Virus record (IMG/VR): IMGVR_UViG_3300021964_000030
Coordinates: 1-64,000 of that record
Strand: one strand, 5' to 3'
DNA from: a virus
Length of the DNA stretch: 64,000 nt
Shown here: in pieces, positions 8,200 to 18,200 of the stretch
How positions within the stretch are numbered: position 1 is the stretch's first letter
Layout: each line of letters opens with the position of its first letter
Translations under genes and position numbers: made by a program
Notes under the pieces: generated by a model
The model's input: the letters and a program-made list of their open reading frames with translations, nothing else
What the model was told of the DNA's origin: nothing
Database searches by the model: none

Positions 8200-9624
8200 A
8201 TGGCAGCAATAGTAACAACACCATTTAGAGTTCTCAATGCAGAGAATTTTAAAGAAGATGTCGCCTCAGCAAGTAACAGTGTTTACTTAGGGATTGGTAA
8301 ATCAGATGTATGGTCAACTAACACATCAGATTTAACTGATACAATTCCATTTACACCAGGCGACCACCAAGACGATTTAGGAGAAGCATGGCAACAAATG
8401 ATTGCGATGAAGCTCATCAGTGATTCAGATATTTCACATGTTGTACCAAGATACAACTATGCTGATGGAGCCGCAGATTTTGTAGCATGGGATTCAGACG
8501 ATGCAGATATTTACGATAAAAAGTTTTACTGCTTAACATCAGAGTTTAAAGTATATAAGCTATTAAAGGTTGGCCCAAGTACAACAAGTGTACAACCAAC
8601 TCATACAACTGTTGACCCAGTTACAGGTGGTGATGGATATACATGGAAATACTTGTACACAATTATTACATCTGACTCTGAGAAGTTCTTAACAAATTCA
8701 TTCATGCCAGTTAAAACAGTTGATGAAGCTGCAAGCCTAGCAACAACTGATGTAAACTATCCACAACAACAATCACAGATTTCTTCAAGAACCTCTTCCA
8801 CTGCTGCCGGAATTGAGAGAATTGAAGTTACTGCAGGTGGAAGTAATTACGATGCATCAGATGTATTTACAGTTACTATCTCTGGAGATGGTACAGGTGC
8901 AGATGTTGTTGATGCTGGTGTTACAGTTACAGGCGGAGCTATTACAGCAATCGCACTTAATGCAAAAGGAACAGATTATACTGTAGCCGATGTTACAATT
9001 ACACATAATAATGCATCAGGCGGAACTGCAGGTGCAGGTGCTACAGCAAGAGCAGTTATTGCTCCACAAAGTGGACACGGAACAGACCCGGTTAAAGAAT
9101 TAGGAGCTTTCTATGTATCACTTAACGTTCAGTTAGACGGTAATGATGGTTCAGACTTTACAGTAGGAAACGACTTTAGACAAATTACAATTCTAAAGAA
9201 TCCATACTCAAGTGGAACTACAGTAGCTACTGCTACAACAATTAAAACAATGAAACATTTAGAAATTGCAAGTGGACAAACAACTTCAAACTTTGTTGTT
9301 GACCAATTAATTGTTGGAAGTAATAGTGGAGCTAAAGCATACCTAGTAGAAATTGACACCGATGATAAACTATATTATTATCAAAACTCTAAGACTGGAT
9401 ATATACCATTCCAGGCAAACGACACAGTAACAGGTACTTTACCATCAGGAGGTTCAACAACTCTTGATGATAATAGTGGTGCAGAATCAGGAACTGATGC
9501 ACACGTAAGGTACGATGATACTTTCGTAAGAGGCTCAGGACAGATGGTCTTCCTAGAAAATAGAGACCCAATCAGTAGAGCATTAACACAGATTGAAGAT
9601 ATTAAATGTATTATTGAATTCTAA
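8200..9624 (+). CDS. gp8: Baseplate wedge subunit gp8
   Basis: Homologue of T4 gp8. Matching landmarks are the N-terminal Val-Thr-Thr-Pro-Phe-Arg; Tyr-Leu-Gly-Ile-Gly-Lys-Ser-Asp-Val-Trp-Ser (T4 Ile-Thr-Phe-Gly-Arg-Ser-Glu-Pro-Trp-Ser); Val-Pro-Arg-x-x-Tyr; Gly-Asp-Gly-Tyr-Thr-Trp-Lys-Tyr-Leu; Phe-Arg-Gln-Ile-Thr-Ile-Leu-Lys-Asn-Pro; and a C-terminal Ser-Gly-Gln-Met-Val-Phe-Leu-Glu-Asn-Arg-Asp-Pro-Ile. At 474 residues it is about 140 longer than T4 gp8; the excess lies mainly in a Gly/Thr/Ala-rich segment at residues 203-290, related to the repeats of the preceding protein, and in another at about 345-450. AGGA precedes the ATG. Confidence 0.88.
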   Translation: MAAIVTTPFRVLNAENFKEDVASASNSVYLGIGKSDVWSTNTSDLTDTIPFTPGDHQDDLGEAWQQMIAMKLISDSDISHVVPRYNYADGAADFVAWDSDDADIYDKKFYCLTSEFKVYKLLKVGPSTTSVQPTHTTVDPVTGGDGYTWKYLYTIITSDSEKFLTNSFMPVKTVDEAASLATTDVNYPQQQSQISSRTSSTAAGIERIEVTAGGSNYDASDVFTVTISGDGTGADVVDAGVTVTGGAITAIALNAKGTDYTVADVTITHNNASGGTAGAGATARAVIAPQSGHGTDPVKELGAFYVSLNVQLDGNDGSDFTVGNDFRQITILKNPYSSGTTVATATTIKTMKHLEIASGQTTSNFVVDQLIVGSNSGAKAYLVEIDTDDKLYYYQNSKTGYIPFQANDTVTGTLPSGGSTTLDDNSGAESGTDAHVRYDDTFVRGSGQMVFLENRDPISRALTQIEDIKCIIEF

Positions 9625-9655
9625 GAATTCGTAGTATTATAACATAGGATTTTAA

Positions 9656-12600
9656 ATGAGTACAACAAAAGTAAAGACTTATCCACAGGCACCATATTAT
9701 GATGACTTTAATGAAGACAAAGGATTTTATAGAATCCTTTACAGGCCAGGTTTTGCTGTTCAAGCTAGAGAGCTTACACAAATGCAAACATCTATCCAAG
9801 CTCAGATTGATAGAGCTGGCCAGTATGCATTTAAAGATGGCTCAAGAGTAGTTAAAGGACAAGTTACTTTAAATACTGAGTTTGATTATATTCAAATCGA
9901 AGATGGATTTACTCAATCAGTCTTAGGTTCAACAACTCTTACAACATCTTCTTACTTATCAGAATTCGTAGGGACAACCATTACAGGTTCAAGTCAAACT
10001 GGTAATCAAGTAAAAGCTAAAGTATTAAGAGCTGAAGCTGCTGATGCTACAAGTGGTGCACCAATTACTTTATATGTAAAATATAAATCCAAAGGTGGCT
10101 CTACTAAAACTGTAGAAAAATTCTCAGTACAAGAAGAATTCCAATCAGATGCAACCACAGTACGATTCGGTAAAGTATTAGCAACAGGAGCTACTGTTGA
10201 TGGCGTAGCAACAAATGCCATCGGTAAAGGTTCCATTGCCAGTATATCCGAAGGCGTATATTTTATCTCAGGTTCATATGTATATATTGGAACTAGTGAT
10301 GTAATATTAGATAAGTATTCAAACACACCATCATATTTAGTAGGTTTAACAGTCACAGAAGAAGTTATTAGTTCATCAGAAGATGTATCACTAGCTGATA
10401 ATGCTGCAGGTACAACTAATGCTTCCGCACCTGGTGCTAATAGATATAAAATTTCAGCAGTGTTATCTAAGGATGCATTAGAAAAAGAAAATAGAACAAT
10501 CAATAACTTCATTAATTTATTAAGAGTAAGAAATGGAGTTACTAGAGTAGATAAAACAGACCAAGCTGATACTGGTGCTGAGCTTTCAAAAAGATTAGCT
10601 AGAAGAACATTCGAAGAAAGCGGTAACTATTCTTTAAACCCATATCAATTAGATATTAAAGAACACGGTAGCGACACAGATAAATTCCAAGTTGGTATAG
10701 AACCTAATGTATCTTATGTACAAGGATTTAGAAACGAAAATTTAACTACAACATTTGTTGATGTTGATAAACCAAGAGATGGTACTACAGATGTTGGTTA
10801 TGAAAATGCTACGGTAACACAATTAACAAATGGTAACTTTATTAAGCTAACATCTAGCACAGTAAAAGGGTTACCTCCAATTGATGATTTCTCAGTTATC
10901 AATTTAAGAAATAGTTCTAATTCAAATATTGGAACAGCAAGAGTAAGAGACGTTGTACATAATGCTTCATACATAGGATTATATGTATTCGATGTCACGA
11001 TGACTGGCTCAAATAACTTTAGTGATGTTACTAATGTAATATTCACAGACCCATCTGCTGGTGTAAATGATTTTGTTGGAATATTAGCAACCACAGGTAG
11101 AAGATTTAAAGCAGGTAAACAAGGTGGCATCTGGAAACTTCCATACGATGCTATTAAAGATACTTACCAGGACGGTGGTACAACAGTTGATGTTACTTAC
11201 CAAGTTAGAAAAAGATTTGAAGATGTAACAGTTTCTAGCGGACAGTTGACAATCTCTGCAGGTACAGGAGAGGATTTTGTTAATTCATCTACTGATGTAT
11301 TAATCGCACCAGGAAGTAGTGCTATTATTTCTGGAACAAATGTTACCTTTGACTCAACAAGTAGTTCATCATTAGTTATTGATGCTGATGGATTAGGAAT
11401 TAGTAATGGCACAGTTTGCCACGTCATAGCAACAGTTCAAAAGACAGCTGTTCAGAAAAATAAAACAGCACAAAACAATCAGACAGTAACTGTTAATGTT
11501 ACAGACGGAGATGCAGCTTCATACTCATTATTAAAAGCTGATGTCTTTAATATTGATTCTATTGTAGATGTAAATGGTACTAATGTCACAGACAGATTTG
11601 TATTAGATACTGGCCAAACAGAAAGTTTTTACGGCATATCAAAAATTAGAAAGAAAGCTGGTGCAGCACCTGTTGCAACTGGTAACATGGTAGTAACATT
11701 CGATTATTACTCACATGGTGCTGGTGATTATTTCTCAGTTTTATCTTACGGTACATCAACAGCAGAATATGAAGGCATTGGAACATTTAACAGTGTAAGA
11801 TTCGGTGAAGTACAATTAAGAGATTGTATTGATTTCAGGCCAAGAAAAGATGATGCTGGAGCTAACTTTACTGGTACTGGTTCTCAACTTGGTTTACCAC
11901 CAAAGGTAGATTCATCAGTTACAGCTGACTTACATTATTACTTACCAAGAGCAGATAAAATAATACAAACAATTAATGGCGACTTTAAAGTTATTCAAGG
12001 GGTTGCTTCAGAATCTCCTGAATTACCAGAAGACCCAGAAAATGCAATTATTATTGCTAATATGTTCTTACCTCCATACGTGTTTGACGTTTCAAAAATT
12101 AGTACTAAGTTAACTGATAATAAACGATATACAATGAGAGACATTGGCTCTATTGATAGAAGAGTTAAGAACTTAGAATATTACACATCATTATCATTAT
12201 TAGAAAAGAGTGCAAATGATACTCAAATTTTCGATGGTAACGATGAAAGATTTAAGAATGGTATTTTAGTAGATGGATTCTATGGACATAATATCGGTGA
12301 TGTACAAAACCCAGACTATAATGTTTCAGTAGATAGACACAATGGCATATTAAGACCTAAGTGTTCTACTAAAAATGTTCCATTAGTCAGAGTCACAGGC
12401 GAAAATAATACACAAACAAATAAGTGTGATAAGAATGGTTCCATAGTAACTATGGATAAAGTATCTGATGTAGAATTTGCTTCACAACCATACGCAACAA
12501 ATCATATTAATGTTAATCCATACGATGTCTTTACTTGGGGCGGTATAATTAATTTATCACCAGAGTCAGACGAATGGAAAGAAGTTGATGTAAGACCAGA

Positions 12601-15007
12601 TATTATAATTGATGATACTGATGCTTATGACCAGTTTGTAAAAATGGCTGAAGAACAAAACATATTAGGAACAGTTTGGAACGAATGGGAGACTAACTGG
12701 ACAGGGACGTCAATTGATAGCTGGAGTCAACAAGGTACAGGACAATGGTGGACTGGCCAAAACAATTGGTGGAACACAGGACAAACAGTAACGACAACAT
12801 CAACACAAACTAGAACTGGACTAAATACTTCGGTAGCATCCGATACAGTAACCAGAGAAGTTGGTAATGCTGTTGTTGAAGTTAACTTTATTCCATTCAT
12901 GAGGTCAAGAAAAATATCATTTGATGCTCAATTAATGAAGCCTAATACTAAAGTATATGCATTCTTTAATGGAGTGGATGTATCAAATTATGTTAAAGAA
13001 GAAAGTTCATTCATAGAATACTCTGATATTGCTGATGGAACAGATGCAGTAAGAACATATGAAGGAGCAACTGCTCACCCAGACGGAGCTGGAGCTTTAG
13101 AAACTGATGCAGCTGGTAGAGTAATTGGTTCATTCTTAATTCCAAGAAACGATGCTCTTAAATTTAAAACTGGTACTAGAGAATTTAGATTAACAGATGA
13201 CCCAAATAATAATAAAGACAATGAAGGTACATTTGCTGAAGCTCAATTCCATGCTCAAGGTTTACTAGAAGTTCAACAGAAAACTATTATATCAACTAAG
13301 GTACCAAGATTAGTAACTACCGAAGTGCAAGATAATAGAACAATAACTCAGACACAAGTCTTTGAACCAATTAGATGGTCAGACCCATTAGCTCAAACTA
13401 TATTAGTAGATGAGAAAGGTGGGATATATTTAACATCAGTTGATTTATACTTTAAAACAAAAGATGCAAATATTCCAGTAGAAGTTTCTATTAGGTCTGT
13501 AGAGAATGGTATACCTACACAAAAAGTTGTACCAGGAGCAGACGTAGTTAAATATCCAACAGAATCATTAGTATATGCTGGTTCAGGTACTTCAACACCA
13601 ACAGCAAGTGGAGACATTGCAACATCAGGTATTGCAACTGATGAAACAGCAAGATATGGTACAAGATTTACATTCGACCATCCTATATACTTACCACAAG
13701 ATGGTGAGTTCGCAATTGTAGTAATGGCACAAACAAATAATTACAATGCCTTTATATCTACAATGGGTGGATTCGATTTACAAAATGCTAACGAAAGAGT
13801 TTCAAAACAACCATACAATGGAGTATTGTTCACATCACAAAATGCTTCAACATGGACACCAGAACAAAACAGTGACCTTAAGTTTACATTGAATAGAGCA
13901 TCATTTAGAACAAATGCTGATTCAGAAATCAACTTAGTCAATAGAGCATTACCAAGTAAGTTATTACCTAACCAACCATTTAGAACTATTAACACAGTAT
14001 CTAACGGAAACGCATATGTTAGAGTAACACATCCTAATCACGGATTACATACTTCTGGTAGTAAAGTAAGATTTAAAAATACGACGGCAGTAAATGGAAT
14101 TACAACATCTCAGCTAGAAGCATCTGCTGGCCATGTTGTTTCGGAAGTAGAACATGATTCTTATACAATTGTAATACCAAGTGCTACTGTAACATCTACT
14201 GGTTCAGGCGGTGGTAATACATCTAGAGTATTTGATAATATCCACATGGACGTAGCTAATTTAATTATGCAAACAATTCAATTACCTGATACAGAATTAA
14301 AACTCTATATGAGAACATATAACTCACAAGGTGTTGATGATACAGCAGGCGGTGGTGCATTACAAAATGAAGTAAGAATCTTAGCGAATACTAACTTAAA
14401 CTTTGAATCACCACAAGCAATTTATAATGAATTAAATGAAGCAGTGTTTGGAGATAACGATGCTATTATTGGAAATAAATCATTCCATATCAGAGCTGTT
14501 ATGTCAACAAATTTAGAAAATATATCTCCAGTAATTGATATGAACAGATGCTCAGTTATTGGTATTCAAAATATTGTAAATAATGCTGAAGAAAATCAAT
14601 CATCTTATGACGAAGCAAATAGTGATGGCAGAGCATATTCTGCTGAAACTTCAGCAACAGGTGGTTCAGAAATAGCTAAATATATTACAAAAGAAGTAGA
14701 ACTAAATGATGAGGCTACAGTTCTCAGAGTTCTATTAAATGTAAATAGACCAACAGGTACAAACGTAGATGTCTATTATAAAGTACTAGGTGCTGGTTCA
14801 GATGACCAAATGAACGAGATAAATTGGGTAGAAGCTACACCAGATGACCCAATAGAAATTAATAACGCTGGTCGACATAGTGAAGTTGAATATAACGTCA
14901 CACCAGGAGATAATTTTGGTTCGATGATGTTTAAGATTGTATTAAGAGCTAGCAATTCTTCTAAGGTTCCAACATTAAAAGACTTTAGAGTTATAGCAGC
15001 CACATAG
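9656..15007 (+). CDS. Large virion protein with DUF4815-like N-terminus (gp9/gp10 position)
   Basis: A 1783-residue structural protein following gp8. The first 100 residues (Tyr-Tyr-Asp-Asp-Phe-Asn-Glu-Asp-Lys-x-Phe-Tyr, then Leu-Tyr-Arg-Pro-Gly-Phe-Ala-Val-Gln-Ala-Arg-Glu-Leu, then Lys-Asp-Gly-Ser-x-Val-Val) match the DUF4815 pattern I recall from marine phages. The remainder is beta-rich, with a Trp/Thr/Gln-rich patch near residues 1015-1055 and an Asn/Asp-rich C-terminal domain. Its position equals T4 genes 9-10, so it may form the outer wedge and fibre attachment point, fusing roles of several T4 proteins. That role is inference. AGGA lies 8-11 nt upstream of the ATG. Confidence 0.75.
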   Translation: MSTTKVKTYPQAPYYDDFNEDKGFYRILYRPGFAVQARELTQMQTSIQAQIDRAGQYAFKDGSRVVKGQVTLNTEFDYIQIEDGFTQSVLGSTTLTTSSYLSEFVGTTITGSSQTGNQVKAKVLRAEAADATSGAPITLYVKYKSKGGSTKTVEKFSVQEEFQSDATTVRFGKVLATGATVDGVATNAIGKGSIASISEGVYFISGSYVYIGTSDVILDKYSNTPSYLVGLTVTEEVISSSEDVSLADNAAGTTNASAPGANRYKISAVLSKDALEKENRTINNFINLLRVRNGVTRVDKTDQADTGAELSKRLARRTFEESGNYSLNPYQLDIKEHGSDTDKFQVGIEPNVSYVQGFRNENLTTTFVDVDKPRDGTTDVGYENATVTQLTNGNFIKLTSSTVKGLPPIDDFSVINLRNSSNSNIGTARVRDVVHNASYIGLYVFDVTMTGSNNFSDVTNVIFTDPSAGVNDFVGILATTGRRFKAGKQGGIWKLPYDAIKDTYQDGGTTVDVTYQVRKRFEDVTVSSGQLTISAGTGEDFVNSSTDVLIAPGSSAIISGTNVTFDSTSSSSLVIDADGLGISNGTVCHVIATVQKTAVQKNKTAQNNQTVTVNVTDGDAASYSLLKADVFNIDSIVDVNGTNVTDRFVLDTGQTESFYGISKIRKKAGAAPVATGNMVVTFDYYSHGAGDYFSVLSYGTSTAEYEGIGTFNSVRFGEVQLRDCIDFRPRKDDAGANFTGTGSQLGLPPKVDSSVTADLHYYLPRADKIIQTINGDFKVIQGVASESPELPEDPENAIIIANMFLPPYVFDVSKISTKLTDNKRYTMRDIGSIDRRVKNLEYYTSLSLLEKSANDTQIFDGNDERFKNGILVDGFYGHNIGDVQNPDYNVSVDRHNGILRPKCSTKNVPLVRVTGENNTQTNKCDKNGSIVTMDKVSDVEFASQPYATNHINVNPYDVFTWGGIINLSPESDEWKEVDVRPDIIIDDTDAYDQFVKMAEEQNILGTVWNEWETNWTGTSIDSWSQQGTGQWWTGQNNWWNTGQTVTTTSTQTRTGLNTSVASDTVTREVGNAVVEVNFIPFMRSRKISFDAQLMKPNTKVYAFFNGVDVSNYVKEESSFIEYSDIADGTDAVRTYEGATAHPDGAGALETDAAGRVIGSFLIPRNDALKFKTGTREFRLTDDPNNNKDNEGTFAEAQFHAQGLLEVQQKTIISTKVPRLVTTEVQDNRTITQTQVFEPIRWSDPLAQTILVDEKGGIYLTSVDLYFKTKDANIPVEVSIRSVENGIPTQKVVPGADVVKYPTESLVYAGSGTSTPTASGDIATSGIATDETARYGTRFTFDHPIYLPQDGEFAIVVMAQTNNYNAFISTMGGFDLQNANERVSKQPYNGVLFTSQNASTWTPEQNSDLKFTLNRASFRTNADSEINLVNRALPSKLLPNQPFRTINTVSNGNAYVRVTHPNHGLHTSGSKVRFKNTTAVNGITTSQLEASAGHVVSEVEHDSYTIVIPSATVTSTGSGGGNTSRVFDNIHMDVANLIMQTIQLPDTELKLYMRTYNSQGVDDTAGGGALQNEVRILANTNLNFESPQAIYNELNEAVFGDNDAIIGNKSFHIRAVMSTNLENISPVIDMNRCSVIGIQNIVNNAEENQSSYDEANSDGRAYSAETSATGGSEIAKYITKEVELNDEATVLRVLLNVNRPTGTNVDVYYKVLGAGSDDQMNEINWVEATPDDPIEINNAGRHSEVEYNVTPGDNFGSMMFKIVLRASNSSKVPTLKDFRVIAAT

Positions 15008-15015
15008 GAAATAGT

Positions 15016-15249
15016 ATGCCAAGAAAAAAGAAAGTAGCAATAGTTGAAGAAGATACTACATTAGTTAGAGATTTATCAACTAATGCGATTATAAATACTA
15101 ATGAGTCTGCTTACGATAGACGTATAGAGCAGATAGAAAGAAAACAAAGTCAGGAAGAAATTGATGCAGCACAGAGAGCTGACATCGAACAATTAAAAGC
15201 TGACATGAAAGAAATTAAAGCACTGTTAAAAAAATTAGGTGGTAAATAA
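15016..15249 (+). CDS. Small coiled-coil virion-associated protein
   Basis: A 77-residue charged protein. It begins with a Lys/Arg cluster (Pro-Arg-Lys-Lys-Lys), and residues 33-75 form a heptad-like helix of alternating Ile/Leu with Glu, Lys and Arg (Ile-Glu-Gln-Ile-Glu-Arg, then Ile-Glu-Gln-Leu-Lys-Ala-Asp-Met-Lys-Glu-Ile). AGGA precedes the ATG, and the stop overlaps the next gene as TAATG, so it is co-translated with the 2011-residue fibre. It may be a connector or assembly partner of that fibre. No family recognised. Confidence 0.7.
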   Translation: MPRKKKVAIVEEDTTLVRDLSTNAIINTNESAYDRRIEQIERKQSQEEIDAAQRADIEQLKADMKEIKALLKKLGGK

Positions 15250-18200
15250 TGGCAAGTAACGAACATAAAGTACTAAAGAGTAATTCATTCGAAGATTGGA
15301 GACAAAAGACCAATGAGATATCTTTTGACTTAGGAGATGATAGTCTTTTAGATGATGCAAGACTTGGTGATAGAGTCTTTGAATATACTGCCTCTGCTAA
15401 CCAAGTTCGTTTCTCTGGTAATAATTTAGAAATTCAAACATTACCAGACCAAACACTAGATAATACTGGTGGTTATATTATATTAGCTCATGGAACTTCT
15501 ATTCCAACCTCCTTTGTAAATAATGCGACCGTAACACAGAGCGGTGGATATAGTGCTACAATTGAATCAGTAGTTACTAACGATAGTAAAACTAAAATCT
15601 TAGTAAAAAATTCAAGTGGAGACTTTAATACAGCTCAAGGAATCACAGTTGGTTCTGATACTATTGCTGCTGGTAATGTAGACAGAATCATTTCAGAAAG
15701 TTTTAAAGTAGGTAAAGTAAGAGTTACAAGAGATGGAGGAATAGTTCCACATGGTTTAACTGAAGGCGGATTCCATATTGCTCCACTAAAAGCTGATATT
15801 ACTTTAGCTAATACTCCTTCAGTAGATGAATTAACTGAAGGTACACTCGTTTACCAAGACAGTGCTAATAGAACAACTCAAGCAACTGTAGAGGCAAATG
15901 CGTCTTGGTATGGCGTAGTATTACATGCAAATACAAGTAATATTCTAGTAAAAACTTCAGTAGGAACATTCAGTGCTAGTTCCGATTTAAGAATTTTAGG
16001 ATATGATTTAGCTACAGCTTCAGTAGGAAATGCTGACTTATCTTCTATCTCAGTTAAAGACGATTCAGTCGCACACATGATTGAATTCAATAACGAATCA
16101 ACAAGTGGACATACAGTAAATGTTATTACAACTACAGCCTTATCAGCAATTAATGAATTACAAGATGATATAGGTACCGTAGAAAATCTAACAACATCAG
16201 CTAATGATTTAACATTAGCAATTAACGAACACGAAAATGATATTGGTAATATGTCACTCACAGGATTGAGTGCTACTAATTTATCAGCAGCAGCAAGAGA
16301 ATTAAGAACAGAACTTGGCGATGTCACAACTATTAATGATGCAACTGGTTATTCAGCCACTGATGCATCAGCTGGTATCTTGGAAATTCAAGGAGATATT
16401 GGAGACGTTGATGCTTTAACGCCAGGTGCTGGTACAATTGTTGGAGCATTAAATGAAATTGAAGCTGTATTTGATGCATCAGCATTTGAAATTTCAGCAG
16501 GGTCAAATAACTTTGCAATCAATTCATCAGACTTAACTCTTAATTCATCTGGTGATATTACACTGGATGCTGATGGTGCAGATGTATTATTAAAAGATAA
16601 TGGAACAACTTATGGTTCATTAACTAATGCATCAGGTAACTTAGTTATTAAATCTGGTTCTACTATAATGCTTACAGGTTCAGGAGCAAATGCTACCTTT
16701 AATAATAACCTAACGGTAGAAAACGACCTAGATGTTGATAGTAATTTAAATGTAGATGGAACAGCAGTTATAGATTCTACATTAAATGTCGGAGCTTTAT
16801 CCACACTACATAGTCTAACAGTAACTAACGGCGCACAATTAAATGGTGGCTTAACAGTAGATACAAATAAATTTACTGTAGCTGATGGAACTGGTAATAC
16901 ATTAATTGCTGGTACATTAAATGTTGATGGTGCAGTAGATATAGATTCTACAATCGATGTATTAAATGGTGCTACATTACGAAGTACATTAGATGTAAGC
17001 GGAGCCACAGGAATTGATGGTGACTTTGATATTAATAGTAATAAATTCACAGTCGCTTCTGGCACAGGTAATACTGTAATTGCTGGAACATTAGATATTG
17101 GTTCACTAACAACATCAGCTCAAACAGTAAGACTAGCTATTAATGAATTACAATCAGAAATTGGTTCAGCAGTATTTACTGGAGATATTACAAACGGTGC
17201 AGGTTCAGTCACATCAGCTATCGGATTAATCGAAGCAGAAATTGGTGATGATGAATCTTATACTTCTGGTACTATTACATTTGGCGCAACCACAATTGCA
17301 GGAACATTAGTAAATCTAAATAACGAATTAGATGCTTTAAATGCTTTAACATTAACAGCAGGTAATGGTCTATCAGGCGGTGGAACATTAGAATCTAATA
17401 GAAGCTTTGCAGTAAACGTAGACGATTCTTCTATTGAAATTAATTCAGACTCACTCAGAGTAAAAGCTGGTGGAATTACCAATGGAATGTTAGCAGGTAG
17501 TATCACTAATGCTAAGTTAGCTGGCTCAATTGCAAATAATAAATTATCAAATTCAACAATTACATTTTCCGTAGATAACGACGGCAGTAATTCATCCGAT
17601 GCAATTTCATTAGGTGAAACATTAGCGGTAGAAATAGGTGAAGGATTAAATGGTGCCATTGCATCTAATACTCTTACACTATCAGCTGAATTAGCATCAG
17701 AAACTAATCTTGGTGTAGCAACATTTGATGGCACAGACTTTACAGTATCAGGCGGTGATGTTACATTAAAAGCTGAAAGAATCCAAGATATCATAGGACT
17801 TATGGTTGCAGGAAATACTGAAGATGGTATAGTTGTAACTTACGAAGATAGCGATGGAACAATAGACTTTGATATCGATTCAACAGTAATAAGAACAACA
17901 GGCGACCAAAATATTGCAGGTAATAAGAGTATTCCAAGTGGTGGCTCACTAACAATTGATAGTGGTGCTACATTAACTGTTAATGGTACACTCACAATTG
18001 CTGGTTCGTCTTCAGGTATATCTACATTCGGTGTTGATTTCCTAGAGACAGATGGCGGAGGCACATCACAAGGTTTACAAATTAAAAATCAAACAGTTCA
18101 TTCTGGATATAGTGTTGCTCCACAAATATTCTGGAACCATTCACAGGTTTCAGTGGACCCAAGAAAAGCATGGCAGGTAAAAGGATTAGCTGCTGATGGT

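Noticed and set aside
15090-15097. TATAAATA inside the coiled-coil gene (also 21269-21276 at the end of the giant fibre)
   Set aside because: Both copies are inside coding sequence, and such octamers are expected by chance in AT-rich DNA. The 21269 copy, just before the 21290 gene, could still be real but was not listed.
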